NCBI GenBank assembly: GCA_020721905.1
Contig: DYLU01000023.1
Coordinates: 1-40,073, forward strand
DNA from: Leptospira biflexa
GTDB lineage: Bacteria; Spirochaetota; UBA4802; UB4802
DNA: 40,073 nucleotides
Direction: 5' to 3'
Shown piece by piece: positions 16,338 to 25,006 of the stretch; within the stretch, counting starts at the first letter, position 1; each line of letters starts with the position of its first letter. The notes beneath the pieces were generated by a model. It saw only the letters and a program-made list of their open reading frames with translations, was not told where the DNA came from and searched no databases. The position numbers and the translations under genes were made by a program.

Positions 16338-16366
16338 AAAATACAAACATGCGTAATGATTGTCAA
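16338..16366 (-). promoter_or_regulatory. Promoter with Fur/Zur-like box (zinc cluster)
   Basis: Read on the minus strand, TTGACA (16366-16361), a 17-nt spacer and TATTTT (16343-16338) make a good sigma-70 promoter ending 6 nt before the ATG at 16331. The + strand sequence GCGTAATGATTGTCA (16351-16365) fits the 7-1-7 Fur-family layout, with one full half (CGTAAT-n-ATT) and a degenerate second half. It overlaps the -35 and spacer, where a Zur repressor would block transcription. Confidence 0.5.
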
Positions 16367-16383
16367 TAAAATAATTCTTATTT

Positions 16384-17433
16384 TTAAAGGATTCCTCTTT
16401 GTTTGGCCATCTGCATCATCTGTTCACCGCTTGTTTTAGGCGGTATCTTCTTTTCTTCTTTTGGTATTAGTTTTATTGCATCATTAGTGCATGCCATGAC
16501 ACAAAGGCCGCATCCAATACAGCGATCTAAATTAACATGGGCTATGTCGGTAATCTCAATTGCGTCCATCTGGCACATATCAACACAGGTACCGCATGCT
16601 GTGCAGTTATCATTAGTTTGTGCATAATAATTTGAAAAAACCATCTCAGCAGGTTTTGGAAATCGCTTTATAGATAGAAGCACTGCGCAACAGTCACCAC
16701 AACAGCTGCACATACCGGCAGGGTTTTGTGCTGTTCCGGGCTGGGTTACCATCCCATGCTTTTGTGCGTTTTTAACAATAGCTATCGCTTCATCTGAACT
16801 TATTTTCCTTCCAAGATTATTATCTATATAATATTCAGCCATGGATCCAAACATAAGGCATGTTTCCAGTGGCTTATCACAGCCTTTGCCAACAATCTTT
16901 TTTTCTTTACGGCATATACAATCGGCAACAGCTATAACGGGGGCCTGCTTAATGATTGCAACAGCATCTTCAAAAGGTGCAACAGTGCTTTTATACTCAA
17001 TAGATTCATTGACTGGAATAGGGCGTAAAAACATGTTGGTGCTTTTAGCTACAGATTTTGATAAGCCTTCCTCATAATATTGTTCCAATAGCATAGCAAG
17101 ATCTTTACTTAACCGCTTAACCTGAAATTCAAAAATTCCATGAATAAAGGGGATTGCTCCATACTTTGCAATATCATCTTTTGCCTTTTTGAATAGTAAA
17201 CCGCGTTTTACCATATCTTCAAGATGCATTTGCAGTTCATTTACATTTTTTCCAATTCGTACAGCAATGGTTTCAGCAGTTTCAAGCATTGGCGATAGCT
17301 CCAAAAAGAGCTTTGCATCCTCTTCGGAAAACAGTTTTTTTAATATGGTTATTTCAATTTTAGATTTGGTTTCGGGAAAACCTAATGAATACATATTCAG
17401 TCTCTTTTGTAACGCAGAGTAAATATTTTCCAT
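16384..17433 (-). CDS. Multi-cluster 4Fe-4S protein with winged-helix-like N terminus
   Basis: Starting at ATG 17433 behind GAGAGGT gives 349 residues; the longer frame to 17511 lacks a ribosome site. Residues 30-85 look like a winged helix (ILKKLFSEEDAKLF, then ETAETIAVRIGKNVNELQMH). A middle region carries C172, C174, C185 and C192, then a dense MCSCCGDCC knot (C242-C249). The C terminus is a two-cluster ferredoxin (C277, C280, C283, C287; C305, C308, C311, C315). Proteins of this shape occur in anaerobes as presumed electron-transfer or redox-sensing factors. It follows the ORP-like operon in the same orientation but across a 330-bp gap, so it may be separately transcribed. Confidence 0.75.
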   Translation of the reverse strand: MENIYSALQKRLNMYSLGFPETKSKIEITILKKLFSEEDAKLFLELSPMLETAETIAVRIGKNVNELQMHLEDMVKRGLLFKKAKDDIAKYGAIPFIHGIFEFQVKRLSKDLAMLLEQYYEEGLSKSVAKSTNMFLRPIPVNESIEYKSTVAPFEDAVAIIKQAPVIAVADCICRKEKKIVGKGCDKPLETCLMFGSMAEYYIDNNLGRKISSDEAIAIVKNAQKHGMVTQPGTAQNPAGMCSCCGDCCAVLLSIKRFPKPAEMVFSNYYAQTNDNCTACGTCVDMCQMDAIEITDIAHVNLDRCIGCGLCVMACTNDAIKLIPKEEKKIPPKTSGEQMMQMAKQRGIL

Positions 17434-17763
17434 GATTATACCTCTCGTAAAAAATCCAGTATTACGTTCAAAAAAAATTCGATTGAAAAGTGTATCAATA
17501 CCGACAAGCAAAATAACGCTGTTATGTTCGTCAAATCAATTTTAATGTATTTATATAAAAAATTGTAACATGTTTTGCGTAGTGGTGGTTATATGATTAG
17601 AATGATTGTAATGGCAAACAGATATATTCGTCGCTGTTTTGATGCAGGATTTTTACATACAGCAAGAAGCTATTACCCAATATTTTTGCTTATTCAGCTT
17701 TTGCTGAATGGTGTAAAATACAAAAACATTAACAGGCAAGTAGAATTGTATCTTAGTCTGTCA
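17434..17763. other. Gap between 4Fe-4S gene and ferredoxin gene
   Basis: No gene is seen. There is a 7-bp-stem hairpin, ATTCAGC-TTTT-GCTGAAT (17692-17709), without a U-run, and a short dyad ATAAC-gct-GTTAT (17513-17525) that could be an operator for the downstream minus-strand 4Fe-4S gene. No -24/-12 promoter is evident. Confidence 0.4.
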
Positions 17764-18141
17764 TTATCTGTTATTCTTATGAAACAATCCTCTGCCATGA
17801 CCTTTTCCATGATGCCTGCCCCTGCCGGATCCTCTTCCCTGCCCAAATCCACGCATTCCCGTACCTTGCAACGGGAAATGATTTGCTGATGCGTTGCTAT
17901 TATAAGCATTATTTTGAGGTGGCTGCATATGGTCATCGGTACTCTGTTGTTTCCATGATTGCAATGGTGAAAAAGCAAGAGCATTCACCGGGCATTCTTC
18001 TATACATATTCCACAGCCGCTGCACATAGCGTTGTTAATTTCAGCTTTTTTGCTTATTGGATTCACCTGTATTGCTGAATTAGGGCATACACGCTGACAA
18101 CGTTTGCATCCTGTGCATCGTGCTGTATCAACTTTAATCAT
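17764..18141 (-). CDS. 2[4Fe-4S] ferredoxin with Gly/Arg/His-rich tail
   Basis: Residues 1-55 are a classic two-cluster ferredoxin with C9, C12, C15, C19 and C40, C43, C46, C50. From residue 60 the 125-residue protein turns into a low-complexity tail rich in Asn, Gly, Arg and His (GQGRGSGRGRHHGKGHGRG). The tail echoes the Gly/Arg-rich segment of the DUF5320-type protein at 24034-24372. The ferredoxin module likely passes electrons to the ATPase partners of this operon; the tail may bind metal or protein. It is the last gene of the tightly spaced run, 22 nt after the preceding stop. Confidence 0.85.
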   Translation of the reverse strand: MIKVDTARCTGCKRCQRVCPNSAIQVNPISKKAEINNAMCSGCGICIEECPVNALAFSPLQSWKQQSTDDHMQPPQNNAYNSNASANHFPLQGTGMRGFGQGRGSGRGRHHGKGHGRGLFHKNNR

Positions 18142-18163
18142 TATTTTACCCCTTTTCTGGATA

Positions 18164-18430
18164 TTAAAAAATTGTTAGTGCAGGCTTACCGCTGATATCT
18201 CGATATAACTCGCATTCGGTTGATACCAAACCAGTAAGCCTTTGATCGCTGGCTCTGAGCTTTTTAAAGTCAGCTGTATGTATAAAATCCAGGAGAAGCT
18301 GATATTGCTCCTCAAGACGCACATCACTTATGTCTGAATTAATTAACTCATCCTGAACCTCTTTTAATTTTTCTTTTGCAGCAGTTTCAATACAATGCCC
18401 GTTAAGATGCAGTTTAATGGTCACAGACAT
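18164..18430 (-). CDS. Small hypothetical protein of the ORP-like operon
   Basis: I start at ATG 18430 behind GGGAGC, inside the end of the NifX-like gene, giving 88 residues. The middle is helical and charged (AAKEKLKEVQDELINSD, then DVRLEEQYQLLLDFIHTADF). The end reads LVSTECELYRDISGKPALTIF with one Cys, and there is another Cys in NGHCIE. I do not recognise the family. The overlap of start and upstream stop (17 nt) indicates coupled translation with the NifX-like protein. Confidence 0.6.
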   Translation of the reverse strand: MSVTIKLHLNGHCIETAAKEKLKEVQDELINSDISDVRLEEQYQLLLDFIHTADFKKLRASDQRLTGLVSTECELYRDISGKPALTIF

Positions 18431-18755
18431 TAGCTCCCATTTTAAGTTTTCCTGCAGTATAGTCTTTAACAATAGCATCCGGATCATCTCCCATTATGCC
18501 AGTGATAACCTGGACATCGTTTTGTTCAAAAAGTTCTCTTGCACGAGTACCCATTCCACCAGCCAAAATGCAGCTTGCACCCTTTTCCGATAAAAAACGT
18601 GGTAACAGCCCTGGCTGATGCGGAGGTGCAGGTATCTCTTCTTTGTGTATAACTTTTTTTGACGTTTCGTCTACATCATACAGTACAAATTTATCGCAAT
18701 GTCCAAAATGGGGTGAGAAAATATTGTCTTCGGTTACTGGTATTGCAATTCTCAT
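18414..18755 (-). CDS. NifX/NifB-family (ORP-like) cluster-binding protein
   Basis: The 113-residue protein belongs to the dinitrogenase Fe-Mo-cofactor biosynthesis fold (MTH1175/ORP-like). It begins MRIAIPVTEDNIFSPHFGHC and continues FVLYDVDE, with a GASCILAGGMGTRARELFEQ stretch then NDVQVITGI. PHFGHCDKF and the A-rich turn (AGGMG) mark the family. Such proteins carry Fe-S or Mo-Fe-S/Cu clusters; the orange protein of Desulfovibrio is a member. It lies 1 nt after the Mrp gene, the same pairing as orp and mrp in Desulfovibrio. No nitrogenase genes are present. Confidence 0.85.
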   Translation of the reverse strand: MRIAIPVTEDNIFSPHFGHCDKFVLYDVDETSKKVIHKEEIPAPPHQPGLLPRFLSEKGASCILAGGMGTRARELFEQNDVQVITGIMGDDPDAIVKDYTAGKLKMGANVCDH

Positions 18756-18756
18756 G

Positions 18757-19644
18757 TTAAGCCTCCGTTGAGTTAATTATTTGTAATAATTCGGTAATGA
18801 TTGTTTCAAAATGTTTTTGGGATGCTGTAGCATTGACAGTAGCTGATTGTGCAAAAGGTCTTCCTGCATCACTATTCTCAACAATTAGTGGATCCAGCGG
18901 AAGAGTTCCTAAAAACGGTACATTCATTTCAGTTGCTATCTCACTGCCCCCACCTTTTCTGAATATAAACGTTTCCTTACCACAGTGAGGACATGCAAAT
19001 CCGCTCATGTTTTCAACAACACCCAAAACCGGTATGTTAAGTTTATGGCAGAATGTTATGGATTTTTTGACATCGACAGTTGAAACATTCTGTGGAGTTG
19101 TAACAATAACTGCACCAGTTGGATTTTTTACTAATTGTGCAACTGAAAGCGGCTCATCCCCGGTTCCGGGAGGGGAATCTATGACAAGATAGTCAAGTTC
19201 CCCCCATTCAACATCAGATAAAAATTGTTTGATAAGATTATATTTTAATGGTCCACGCCATATTACAGCTTCTTTATTATCTGGCAGCATAAATCCTACC
19301 GATATGACTTTTAAATAGTCGTTGTATTGGACGGGAACTATGGTGTTATTAGCTGTTGCCTGCAATGGTGCTTTTTCAAGTCCAAGCAGGGTAGGTATAC
19401 TTGGACCATGGATATCAATATCTAATAATCCAGTTTTAAATTTTCGTGACGCTAACGCAACGGCTAAATTAGCAGCAACGGTACTTTTACCAACGCCGCC
19501 TTTCCCTGATAATACCAGAATAGAATGCTTAATCTTATTAAGATTTTCATTAAGACGAAGTTCTTCATTAATTTCATTTACCTGCTTGTTATCCATACCA
19601 GGTTTTATACTGTTAGCTTTTGAATTTTGCGATTTATTAAACAT
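18757..19644 (-). CDS. mrp: Mrp/NBP35-type Fe-S carrier ATPase
   Basis: The 295-residue P-loop ATPase has SGKGGVGKS at residues 46-54, LLDIDIHGPSIPTLLG, DYLVIDSPPGTGDEPLS and the C218-P-H-C221 motif that holds a bridging [4Fe-4S] cluster between two subunits in Mrp/ApbC/Nbp35 proteins. It scaffolds or transfers Fe-S clusters; in the Desulfovibrio ORP complex an Mrp protein partners a NifX-like protein. A GGAGG ribosome site precedes ATG. It lies 14 nt after the reductase gene and is followed directly by a NifX-like gene. Confidence 0.9.
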   Translation of the reverse strand: MFNKSQNSKANSIKPGMDNKQVNEINEELRLNENLNKIKHSILVLSGKGGVGKSTVAANLAVALASRKFKTGLLDIDIHGPSIPTLLGLEKAPLQATANNTIVPVQYNDYLKVISVGFMLPDNKEAVIWRGPLKYNLIKQFLSDVEWGELDYLVIDSPPGTGDEPLSVAQLVKNPTGAVIVTTPQNVSTVDVKKSITFCHKLNIPVLGVVENMSGFACPHCGKETFIFRKGGGSEIATEMNVPFLGTLPLDPLIVENSDAGRPFAQSATVNATASQKHFETIITELLQIINSTEA

Positions 19645-19658
19645 ATTGCCTCCATCTA

Positions 19659-21365
19659 TTATTCATTGATTATCTTCTTATAAGGCCAGCAAATAACACC
19701 ACCATCAAGAAATTTTCCATGTGCAAAACCTGCACCCTCTAATATTCGTTGTGCTTCATAACCACGAAGTGATATTTTACAAAATGCAATTATTTCCTTG
19801 TTTTTATTCAGTTTATCTAATGATTCACGTAGTTTGCCAAGAGGTATTAATACCACTCTTGGATCGTCTATCCGTATTTGTTCATATTCCTGAGGTGATC
19901 GAACATCTAATAAAATAAAATCTTCATTGTTATCAATCTTTGATTTAACTTCAATTGGTGATATTGATTTTGTAATGCCATCAATTTTATTCTGAGCTAT
20001 GTGTGCCGCAACAATGACATTGTCAAGAGCAGGGGAAAATGGTGGAGCATATGCAAGGTCAGAGCTGACAATGTCATCAATTGTTGCACCAGTACAGATT
20101 GTATTTGCAATGACATCAATGCGTTTTGCAACGTCCCCCGGCCCAACTATCTGGGCACCAAGAATGTTTCGTTTTTTCTTATCAACTATCAATTTAATTA
20201 TAATTAACTTAGCATCGGGATGATAGTGTGCTCTATCGGGTGCCGGATTGAGAATTGTTATAAAGTCGTATCCTCCGTCTTTTGCTTGCTTTTCGGTAAG
20301 TCCTGTTCGGGCAATGTTCATATTAAAAACTTTGCATATAGCAGTTCCAAGCACACCTTTGAATATAGACTTTCTTCCACATATGTTATCGGCAATAACT
20401 CTTCCGTGTTTATTAGCAGTTGAACCCATTGGGGCAAAGATAGGTTTCCCATTAATTACATTCTTATTTTCAACACAATCGCCACCTGCATAAATATCAG
20501 TGTCAGATGTCTGAAGAAGTTCATTTACAGCTATTGCCCCTGTAGGCCCTATTGTAAGCCCGGCTTCTTTTGCTAATTTAACATTTGGCTTTGTACCAAT
20601 AGCTATAAGAACAAGATCCGCGGGTATTTGCGTATTTTGCGTTGTAACACTTTTTACGTTACCCTGATCATCTCCGTTAATAGAAACTACAGAATCGTTT
20701 AATATAAGATTAACCCCATTAGCTTGTAATTCATTATGGACATGATATGCAATCTCTGTATCAAGTAATGCTGGTAAAACTCTATCCATTTTTTCTATAA
20801 GGGTAACTTTCATTCCCTGTCGTACAAATGATTCTGTTACTTCAATTCCAATTAGTCCACCACCAATAATAACAGCATGCTTGCCTTTCAAATACATTTC
20901 CTGATCACGAATTTTACGTGCATCTTCAACAGTTGACAAAAAATTAACTCCTTTTAAATCAATACCTTTGATCGGTGGTATGACAGGTTCTCCTCCGGTT
21001 GCCAGTACCAGTTTGTCATATTTGAGCTCAAAAGATTTTCCCGTTGAGATTTCAACCGCTTTAACTGTTTTGTTTTTTCGGTCAATTGATTCTGCTAATG
21101 TCTTATTATATACAGTGATATCTTTAACCATTTTAAAATAATGGGTATCTCTAACAACACCAGTTGATGTACACATTAGCTCCTTATAATCGTGAATCTG
21201 GCCGGAAATATAAAAAGGAAGACCACAACCAGCGTATGATAGCAGTTCACCTTTTTCTATAATTGTAACCTGTGCTTCAGGATTTAGCCGTTTGATTCTT
21301 GCTGCAGCTTTTGGTCCACATGCAACTCCACCAATCACGACAACCTGTAAATTTTTTTCTTCCAT
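19659..21365 (-). CDS. CoA-disulfide reductase/rhodanese fusion
   Basis: The 568-residue flavoenzyme starts with an FAD-binding GGVACGPKAAARIKRL and has the active-site C47 in SYAGCGLPFY, the signature of CoA-disulfide reductase and related NADH:polysulfide/persulfide reductases. A second Rossmann motif (VIIGGGLIGIEVTESFVRQG) binds NAD(P)H. The C-terminal ~100 residues are a rhodanese domain (DFILLDVRSPQEYEQI) with its own catalytic C529 in AFCKISLRGYEA. CoADR-RHD proteins reduce CoA persulfide or polysulfide. Placing one in an Fe-S/NifX operon suggests that it supplies or removes sulfane sulfur for cluster chemistry. That link is inference. Confidence 0.85.
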   Translation of the reverse strand: MEEKNLQVVVIGGVACGPKAAARIKRLNPEAQVTIIEKGELLSYAGCGLPFYISGQIHDYKELMCTSTGVVRDTHYFKMVKDITVYNKTLAESIDRKNKTVKAVEISTGKSFELKYDKLVLATGGEPVIPPIKGIDLKGVNFLSTVEDARKIRDQEMYLKGKHAVIIGGGLIGIEVTESFVRQGMKVTLIEKMDRVLPALLDTEIAYHVHNELQANGVNLILNDSVVSINGDDQGNVKSVTTQNTQIPADLVLIAIGTKPNVKLAKEAGLTIGPTGAIAVNELLQTSDTDIYAGGDCVENKNVINGKPIFAPMGSTANKHGRVIADNICGRKSIFKGVLGTAICKVFNMNIARTGLTEKQAKDGGYDFITILNPAPDRAHYHPDAKLIIIKLIVDKKKRNILGAQIVGPGDVAKRIDVIANTICTGATIDDIVSSDLAYAPPFSPALDNVIVAAHIAQNKIDGITKSISPIEVKSKIDNNEDFILLDVRSPQEYEQIRIDDPRVVLIPLGKLRESLDKLNKNKEIIAFCKISLRGYEAQRILEGAGFAHGKFLDGGVICWPYKKIINE

Positions 21366-21398
21366 AGGAAAGCTCCTTTCAGTAAAGTAGTATATTTG

Positions 21399-22271
21399 TT
21401 ATATTAATTTATTCTCAATTTTAGTCCATAGAGATTGTATGGCTTTTGATGCTTTGCCATTAGAAAATTCCACAATGGTTTTCCCTGCTATTTGAGCTTT
21501 AACAAAATCGGTATCAAGTGGAATTGTGCCAATAACTTCAACTCCATGTGCATCGCATAAGGAATGAATGGCCTGAGTGTTGGATTCCGATATGTTATAT
21601 TTATTTATACATACCGATGCGGGTATTTTGAAGTGTTGTGTTACTTCAATTATTCTTTCAAGATCATGCATACCCGAAAGTGTTGGTTCCGTAACAATAA
21701 GTACATGGGTGGTTCCGGTTATAGATGCAATCACAGGACAACCAATGCCGGGAGGTCCGTCAATAATAATCAGATTATAGCCTTCAGCCTGGGCAATGTT
21801 CACTGCTCTCTGACGCAGTTCATCAACAAGCTTTCCCGAATTACTCTCGGCTATACCCATCCTGGCAAATAAAAAGGGTTGCGAATCAGCTCTGGCAATG
21901 GCTATATTTCCCGAAACATGATCTACCATATCAATTGCCCCATAAGGGCACATCATAGCACATACTGCACATCCTTCACATAAAAGAGGATCAACGACAT
22001 AAAAATCTTTAATAGCATGGAAGCGACAATAAACAACGCAATCTCCACATCCGCGACATCTATCCTGCGAAATAACAGCTTTTTTTTGGCTAACAAATGG
22101 TATTTCCTCTATTATTTCAGGGTGCATAACAATATGGAGATTGGCAGCATCGACATCACAATCAACAAGCACTCTTTTTTGTGATAATTTTGCAAAGGAC
22201 GCAGATATACTTGTTTTACCGGTACCGCCTTTACCACTTACTATTGAAAGTTGTTTTATTTTTCCGTTCAT
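21399..22271 (-). CDS. MinD-family ATPase with inserted ferredoxin (copy 1)
   Basis: This 290-residue deviant-Walker ATPase has SGKGGTGKT at 12-20, VDCDVDAANL, a two-cluster ferredoxin insertion (C72, C75, C78, C82 and C98, C101, C104, C108) and the switch-II-like LIIIDGPPGIGCPV. Two such MinD/ferredoxin ATPases are encoded in the Desulfovibrio ORP locus (DVU2103 and DVU2104), where they interact with the orange protein. The ATG lies inside the end of the upstream paralogue gene (ATGA overlap), so the two are made together and may form a heterodimer. Confidence 0.9.
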   Translation of the reverse strand: MNGKIKQLSIVSGKGGTGKTSISASFAKLSQKRVLVDCDVDAANLHIVMHPEIIEEIPFVSQKKAVISQDRCRGCGDCVVYCRFHAIKDFYVVDPLLCEGCAVCAMMCPYGAIDMVDHVSGNIAIARADSQPFLFARMGIAESNSGKLVDELRQRAVNIAQAEGYNLIIIDGPPGIGCPVIASITGTTHVLIVTEPTLSGMHDLERIIEVTQHFKIPASVCINKYNISESNTQAIHSLCDAHGVEVIGTIPLDTDFVKAQIAGKTIVEFSNGKASKAIQSLWTKIENKLI

Positions 22272-23113
22272 TGTTTTACGGTTTCCTCAATAAAGCGTTG
22301 TATAGCTTCAAATTGTTTTGCATAAGTAGATAGCATAAAATCAATGCATGTTCCTTCTGCACACGCTTTTGCCACATTAATGTCATGCGGGATGGTTGCC
22401 AATAGTGGTATATTTTGTTTTTCAATAAAAGAGAAAAGTGGTGCATACTTTTCTACCATATTGTTAACAATAATACCGCAGGGAATCGATAAAGATTTTG
22501 CAACATCATAGACCAGTACCGCATCATGAAAACCAAAAGGTGTTGGTTCTACTACAAGCAAAACCAGGTCACTTCCCTCCAGCGAGTGAATAACAGGACA
22601 TGAAGAACCAGGAGGAGAATCAATAATACGAACTTTAGCATTGAGATGCTCTTTTTTTACCTCATCTATAAGTGGTGTTGCAATATGTTCACCAACATCC
22701 ATAATCCCGCCTGCATAGTATAGATTATTTTTATGCCCACTTTCTACTTTCCCAATGATACGTGGTACTTCTTTTATGGCATGCTCAGGACATGCAAGGT
22801 AGCAACCACCGCATGAATGGCATAATTCGGGCAAAACTAAGGGTTTGCCTTTGATTAGCACAATAGCGTTATACTGACAGGCACGTTCACATTTTCCACA
22901 TCCAGTACATTTATCATTATCTACCTGTGGAATGAATACTTCAACATTATATGTATGTGTAACAGGAATCTTTAAAAATAAATTTGAATCGGGTTCTTCA
23001 ACGTCACAATCAAGCAACACTGTTGGATGGTTTAATGAATACCAATACGCCAGCGTTGTTGACACGGTTGTTTTACCAGTTCCACCCTTACCGCTTGCAA
23101 TTGCTATCTTCAT
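22268..23113 (-). CDS. MinD-family ATPase with inserted ferredoxin (copy 2)
   Basis: I use ATG 23113 behind GGAG rather than the preceding TTG. The 281-residue protein is a paralogue of the product of 21399-22271, with SGKGGTGKT at 7-15, LLDCDVEEPDSN, cysteines at 69, 72, 75, 79 and 98, 101, 104, 108, and IDSPPGSSCPV. ATP hydrolysis is probably coupled to cluster or electron handling by the built-in ferredoxin. Its stop overlaps the next start. It lies 17 nt after the MBL-fold gene. Confidence 0.9.
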   Translation of the reverse strand: MKIAIASGKGGTGKTTVSTTLAYWYSLNHPTVLLDCDVEEPDSNLFLKIPVTHTYNVEVFIPQVDNDKCTGCGKCERACQYNAIVLIKGKPLVLPELCHSCGGCYLACPEHAIKEVPRIIGKVESGHKNNLYYAGGIMDVGEHIATPLIDEVKKEHLNAKVRIIDSPPGSSCPVIHSLEGSDLVLLVVEPTPFGFHDAVLVYDVAKSLSIPCGIIVNNMVEKYAPLFSFIEKQNIPLLATIPHDINVAKACAEGTCIDFMLSTYAKQFEAIQRFIEETVKQ

Positions 23114-23130
23114 CAATAATCTCCACAGTA

Positions 23131-23976
23131 TTAAAACTCAAATGATGCCCCACATGAAGCCAGCACAAATGAATCTTTAAATTCCTGCTGCATCATGCAT
23201 GCAACTCTAAAGCCAGTACAGTGAGAAGTACCTATTTTTTTTACATTAAATTGCTTAAGTGTTTGAATAGCCTTTCTAATGTACTCCTGCGGTGCACTTT
23301 CCAGGTGAGTACCTCCAATCACTGCAAAAAATTCCTTATATCCTGTCTGTTCTGAAATATCATGAAGTATTTCAACAATACCAGCGTGTGCGCATCCAAG
23401 AAGTATAACAGGCCCCGAGTCGGTATCTATGACAAGCGAGCAATCATCATTAAAAGTATCATCGTGAATTGTGCCATCTGCATTTTTAACTTTTAACCGT
23501 TCATCAAAACCCTGCCATCCCTGAGGGCGGTTAATTTCGGCGATAGCTCGTATGGATGGTGTTATGGTCGTTAAACCGGAAATGGTTTTAAAAACAGCAC
23601 CGTTTTTTTCGTATTCTTCTTTAGTAGCTCTGATGCCTATAGGAGCTTCGAATGTTTGTTCTCCTAAGGGGATGACTGCTATTTTGTTTGTAAAAATATC
23701 AGGGTGAGCATATACATTTACAGATTTTCCAATTGACTGCAGTACCTGCATAAGGCCACCCGTATGATCATAATGCCCATGACTGAGAATAATTTGATGT
23801 ATGGTTGTAATGTCTTTTCCCAATGTTTTCAAATTATGAAGAATGCCAAGTCCCTGACCAGTGTCAAACAGTGTTGTATCATCTGCTTCAATTAACACTG
23901 CTAAACCATGTTCTCCAATAAGAGGAAAAGGCGTATTAATACTATTTTCACATACAATTGTTATTTTTGTCTTCAT
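23131..23976 (-). CDS. MBL-fold metallohydrolase (MptN/RFAP-synthase-like branch)
   Basis: I start at ATG 23976 behind GGAG, giving 281 residues. The SHGHYDHTGG motif (H66, H68, D70, H71) builds the di-metal site of the metallo-beta-lactamase fold; later ligands are in LLGCAHAGIVEIL and GTSHCTGFRVA. This branch is usually named after beta-ribofuranosylaminobenzene 5'-phosphate synthase, but most bacterial members have no proven activity. The gene is embedded between the DUF5320-type gene and the MinD pair, an arrangement that implies a role in the same complex. It may be a hydrolase or a sulfur/oxygen-responsive metalloprotein. Confidence 0.85.
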   Translation of the reverse strand: MKTKITIVCENSINTPFPLIGEHGLAVLIEADDTTLFDTGQGLGILHNLKTLGKDITTIHQIILSHGHYDHTGGLMQVLQSIGKSVNVYAHPDIFTNKIAVIPLGEQTFEAPIGIRATKEEYEKNGAVFKTISGLTTITPSIRAIAEINRPQGWQGFDERLKVKNADGTIHDDTFNDDCSLVIDTDSGPVILLGCAHAGIVEILHDISEQTGYKEFFAVIGGTHLESAPQEYIRKAIQTLKQFNVKKIGTSHCTGFRVACMMQQEFKDSFVLASCGASFEF

Positions 23977-24033
23977 GTTTTCTCCAGATATGAAGTACCA
24001 GGTGGGCATCAGTACGTGATACCCACCTCACTT

Positions 24034-24372
24034 TTACTCATTATTCTCCAGTTCAGCCAGTCGCTTATTAACGTCTTCAATGGTTTTGGTAAGAAAATCA
24101 ACCTGTTGTTTCAAAAACGATTTCTCATCTTCCTTTGAAAACTGATAGGGAAGCGGACTATAACCTGAACGCATCCATCCCGGCATTCCTGTTGCGTAAA
24201 ACCAATGCCTGAAACCACGTCCTCTGCCACCAAATCCTCTGCCAAATCCAAATGCACCAAATCTTCCAACAGGATTGGCATAACCCGGGACGCTATATCC
24301 TGCGCAATATCCCGCGCCTCTCCCTGTCATGGGACCCTGACCTAACGGACCTGTTCTATCACCCCACGGCAT
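24034..24372 (-). CDS. DUF5320-type Gly/Arg/aromatic-rich protein
   Basis: The 112-residue protein starts MPWGDRTGPLGQGPMTGRGA, the hallmark of the small DUF5320 family that occurs beside NifX-like and MinD genes in anaerobes. Residues 20-70 are Gly, Phe and Arg rich (FGFGRGFGGRGRGF) with a single Cys (GAGYCAGY). The last 40 residues form a helix (EDEKSFLKQQVDFLTKTIED, then VNKRLAELENNE), likely a coiled coil. Function is unknown. A strong AAAGGAGGT ribosome site precedes the ATG. It may act as a structural or binding scaffold. Confidence 0.75.
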   Translation of the reverse strand: MPWGDRTGPLGQGPMTGRGAGYCAGYSVPGYANPVGRFGAFGFGRGFGGRGRGFRHWFYATGMPGWMRSGYSPLPYQFSKEDEKSFLKQQVDFLTKTIEDVNKRLAELENNE

Positions 24373-24493
24373 AGTAATACCTCCTTTTATACAAAAATTT
24401 ACACTGCATACATGCTATGAGAAAGTTCATAATTAAAAAATAAACATTACAAACTTCCTCATTTTAAAGTACAAATACAAAAACATTTCATTA

Positions 24494-24961
24494 TTACCCA
24501 AACATCATCACTTTTTTTAAAATCGTCATCCGTTCATGGTATAACCTTTCAGCCAGACGAAGATGCGATGCAAGTCTGGTGTACTGGTCAATGATATGAG
24601 TATCAACCTGAGAACAGGATAAACTATCGATGATGTCAGCACATTCGCTGGCAAGTCGTTCTATCTTTTCCTCAATCATTGAAATCTTTTCATTATCAGA
24701 TTCTGATAACCCTTCAAATTTAAAAGAAGCAACGGGATGTTTTCTAATTTCCTGTTCAAATTTCTCTAATCGTTTGTGCATGGTTTCAATTTCTGAATAT
24801 AACTTCTCTCTTCCCATTGTTTTTGCTTCCTGTAAGCAATGTAAATTTTTTTCATGTAGGTTTTTTATACATTGCAGTATCCTTTCGCGCATAATCCTAT
24901 CGGTTTCTTCCACATTATGGGTATATCCTCCAAAATTAGCGTGTATTGTTGATTGTGCCAT
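24494..24961 (-). CDS. Coiled-coil protein of the ORP-like operon
   Basis: ATG 24961 follows AAGGAGGTGA at a good distance, giving 155 residues; the GTG at 24970 lies inside that site. The sequence is almost all helix and strongly charged (REKLYSEIETMHKRLEKFEQ, then NEKISMIEEKIERLASECAD), with three or four isolated cysteines and no membrane segment. I do not recognise the family. Gaps are 36 nt to the upstream NifX-like gene and 121 nt to the DUF5320-type gene, the widest inside this run. Confidence 0.55.
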   Translation of the reverse strand: MAQSTIHANFGGYTHNVEETDRIMRERILQCIKNLHEKNLHCLQEAKTMGREKLYSEIETMHKRLEKFEQEIRKHPVASFKFEGLSESDNEKISMIEEKIERLASECADIIDSLSCSQVDTHIIDQYTRLASHLRLAERLYHERMTILKKVMMFG

Positions 24962-25006
24962 ACGGCTCACCTCCTTACATTGAAATATGATGAATGATTA
25001 GGATTT

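Noticed and set aside
17692-17709. Hairpin ATTCAGC-TTTT-GCTGAAT as a terminator
   Set aside because: No U-run on either strand, so only a stem-loop can be claimed.
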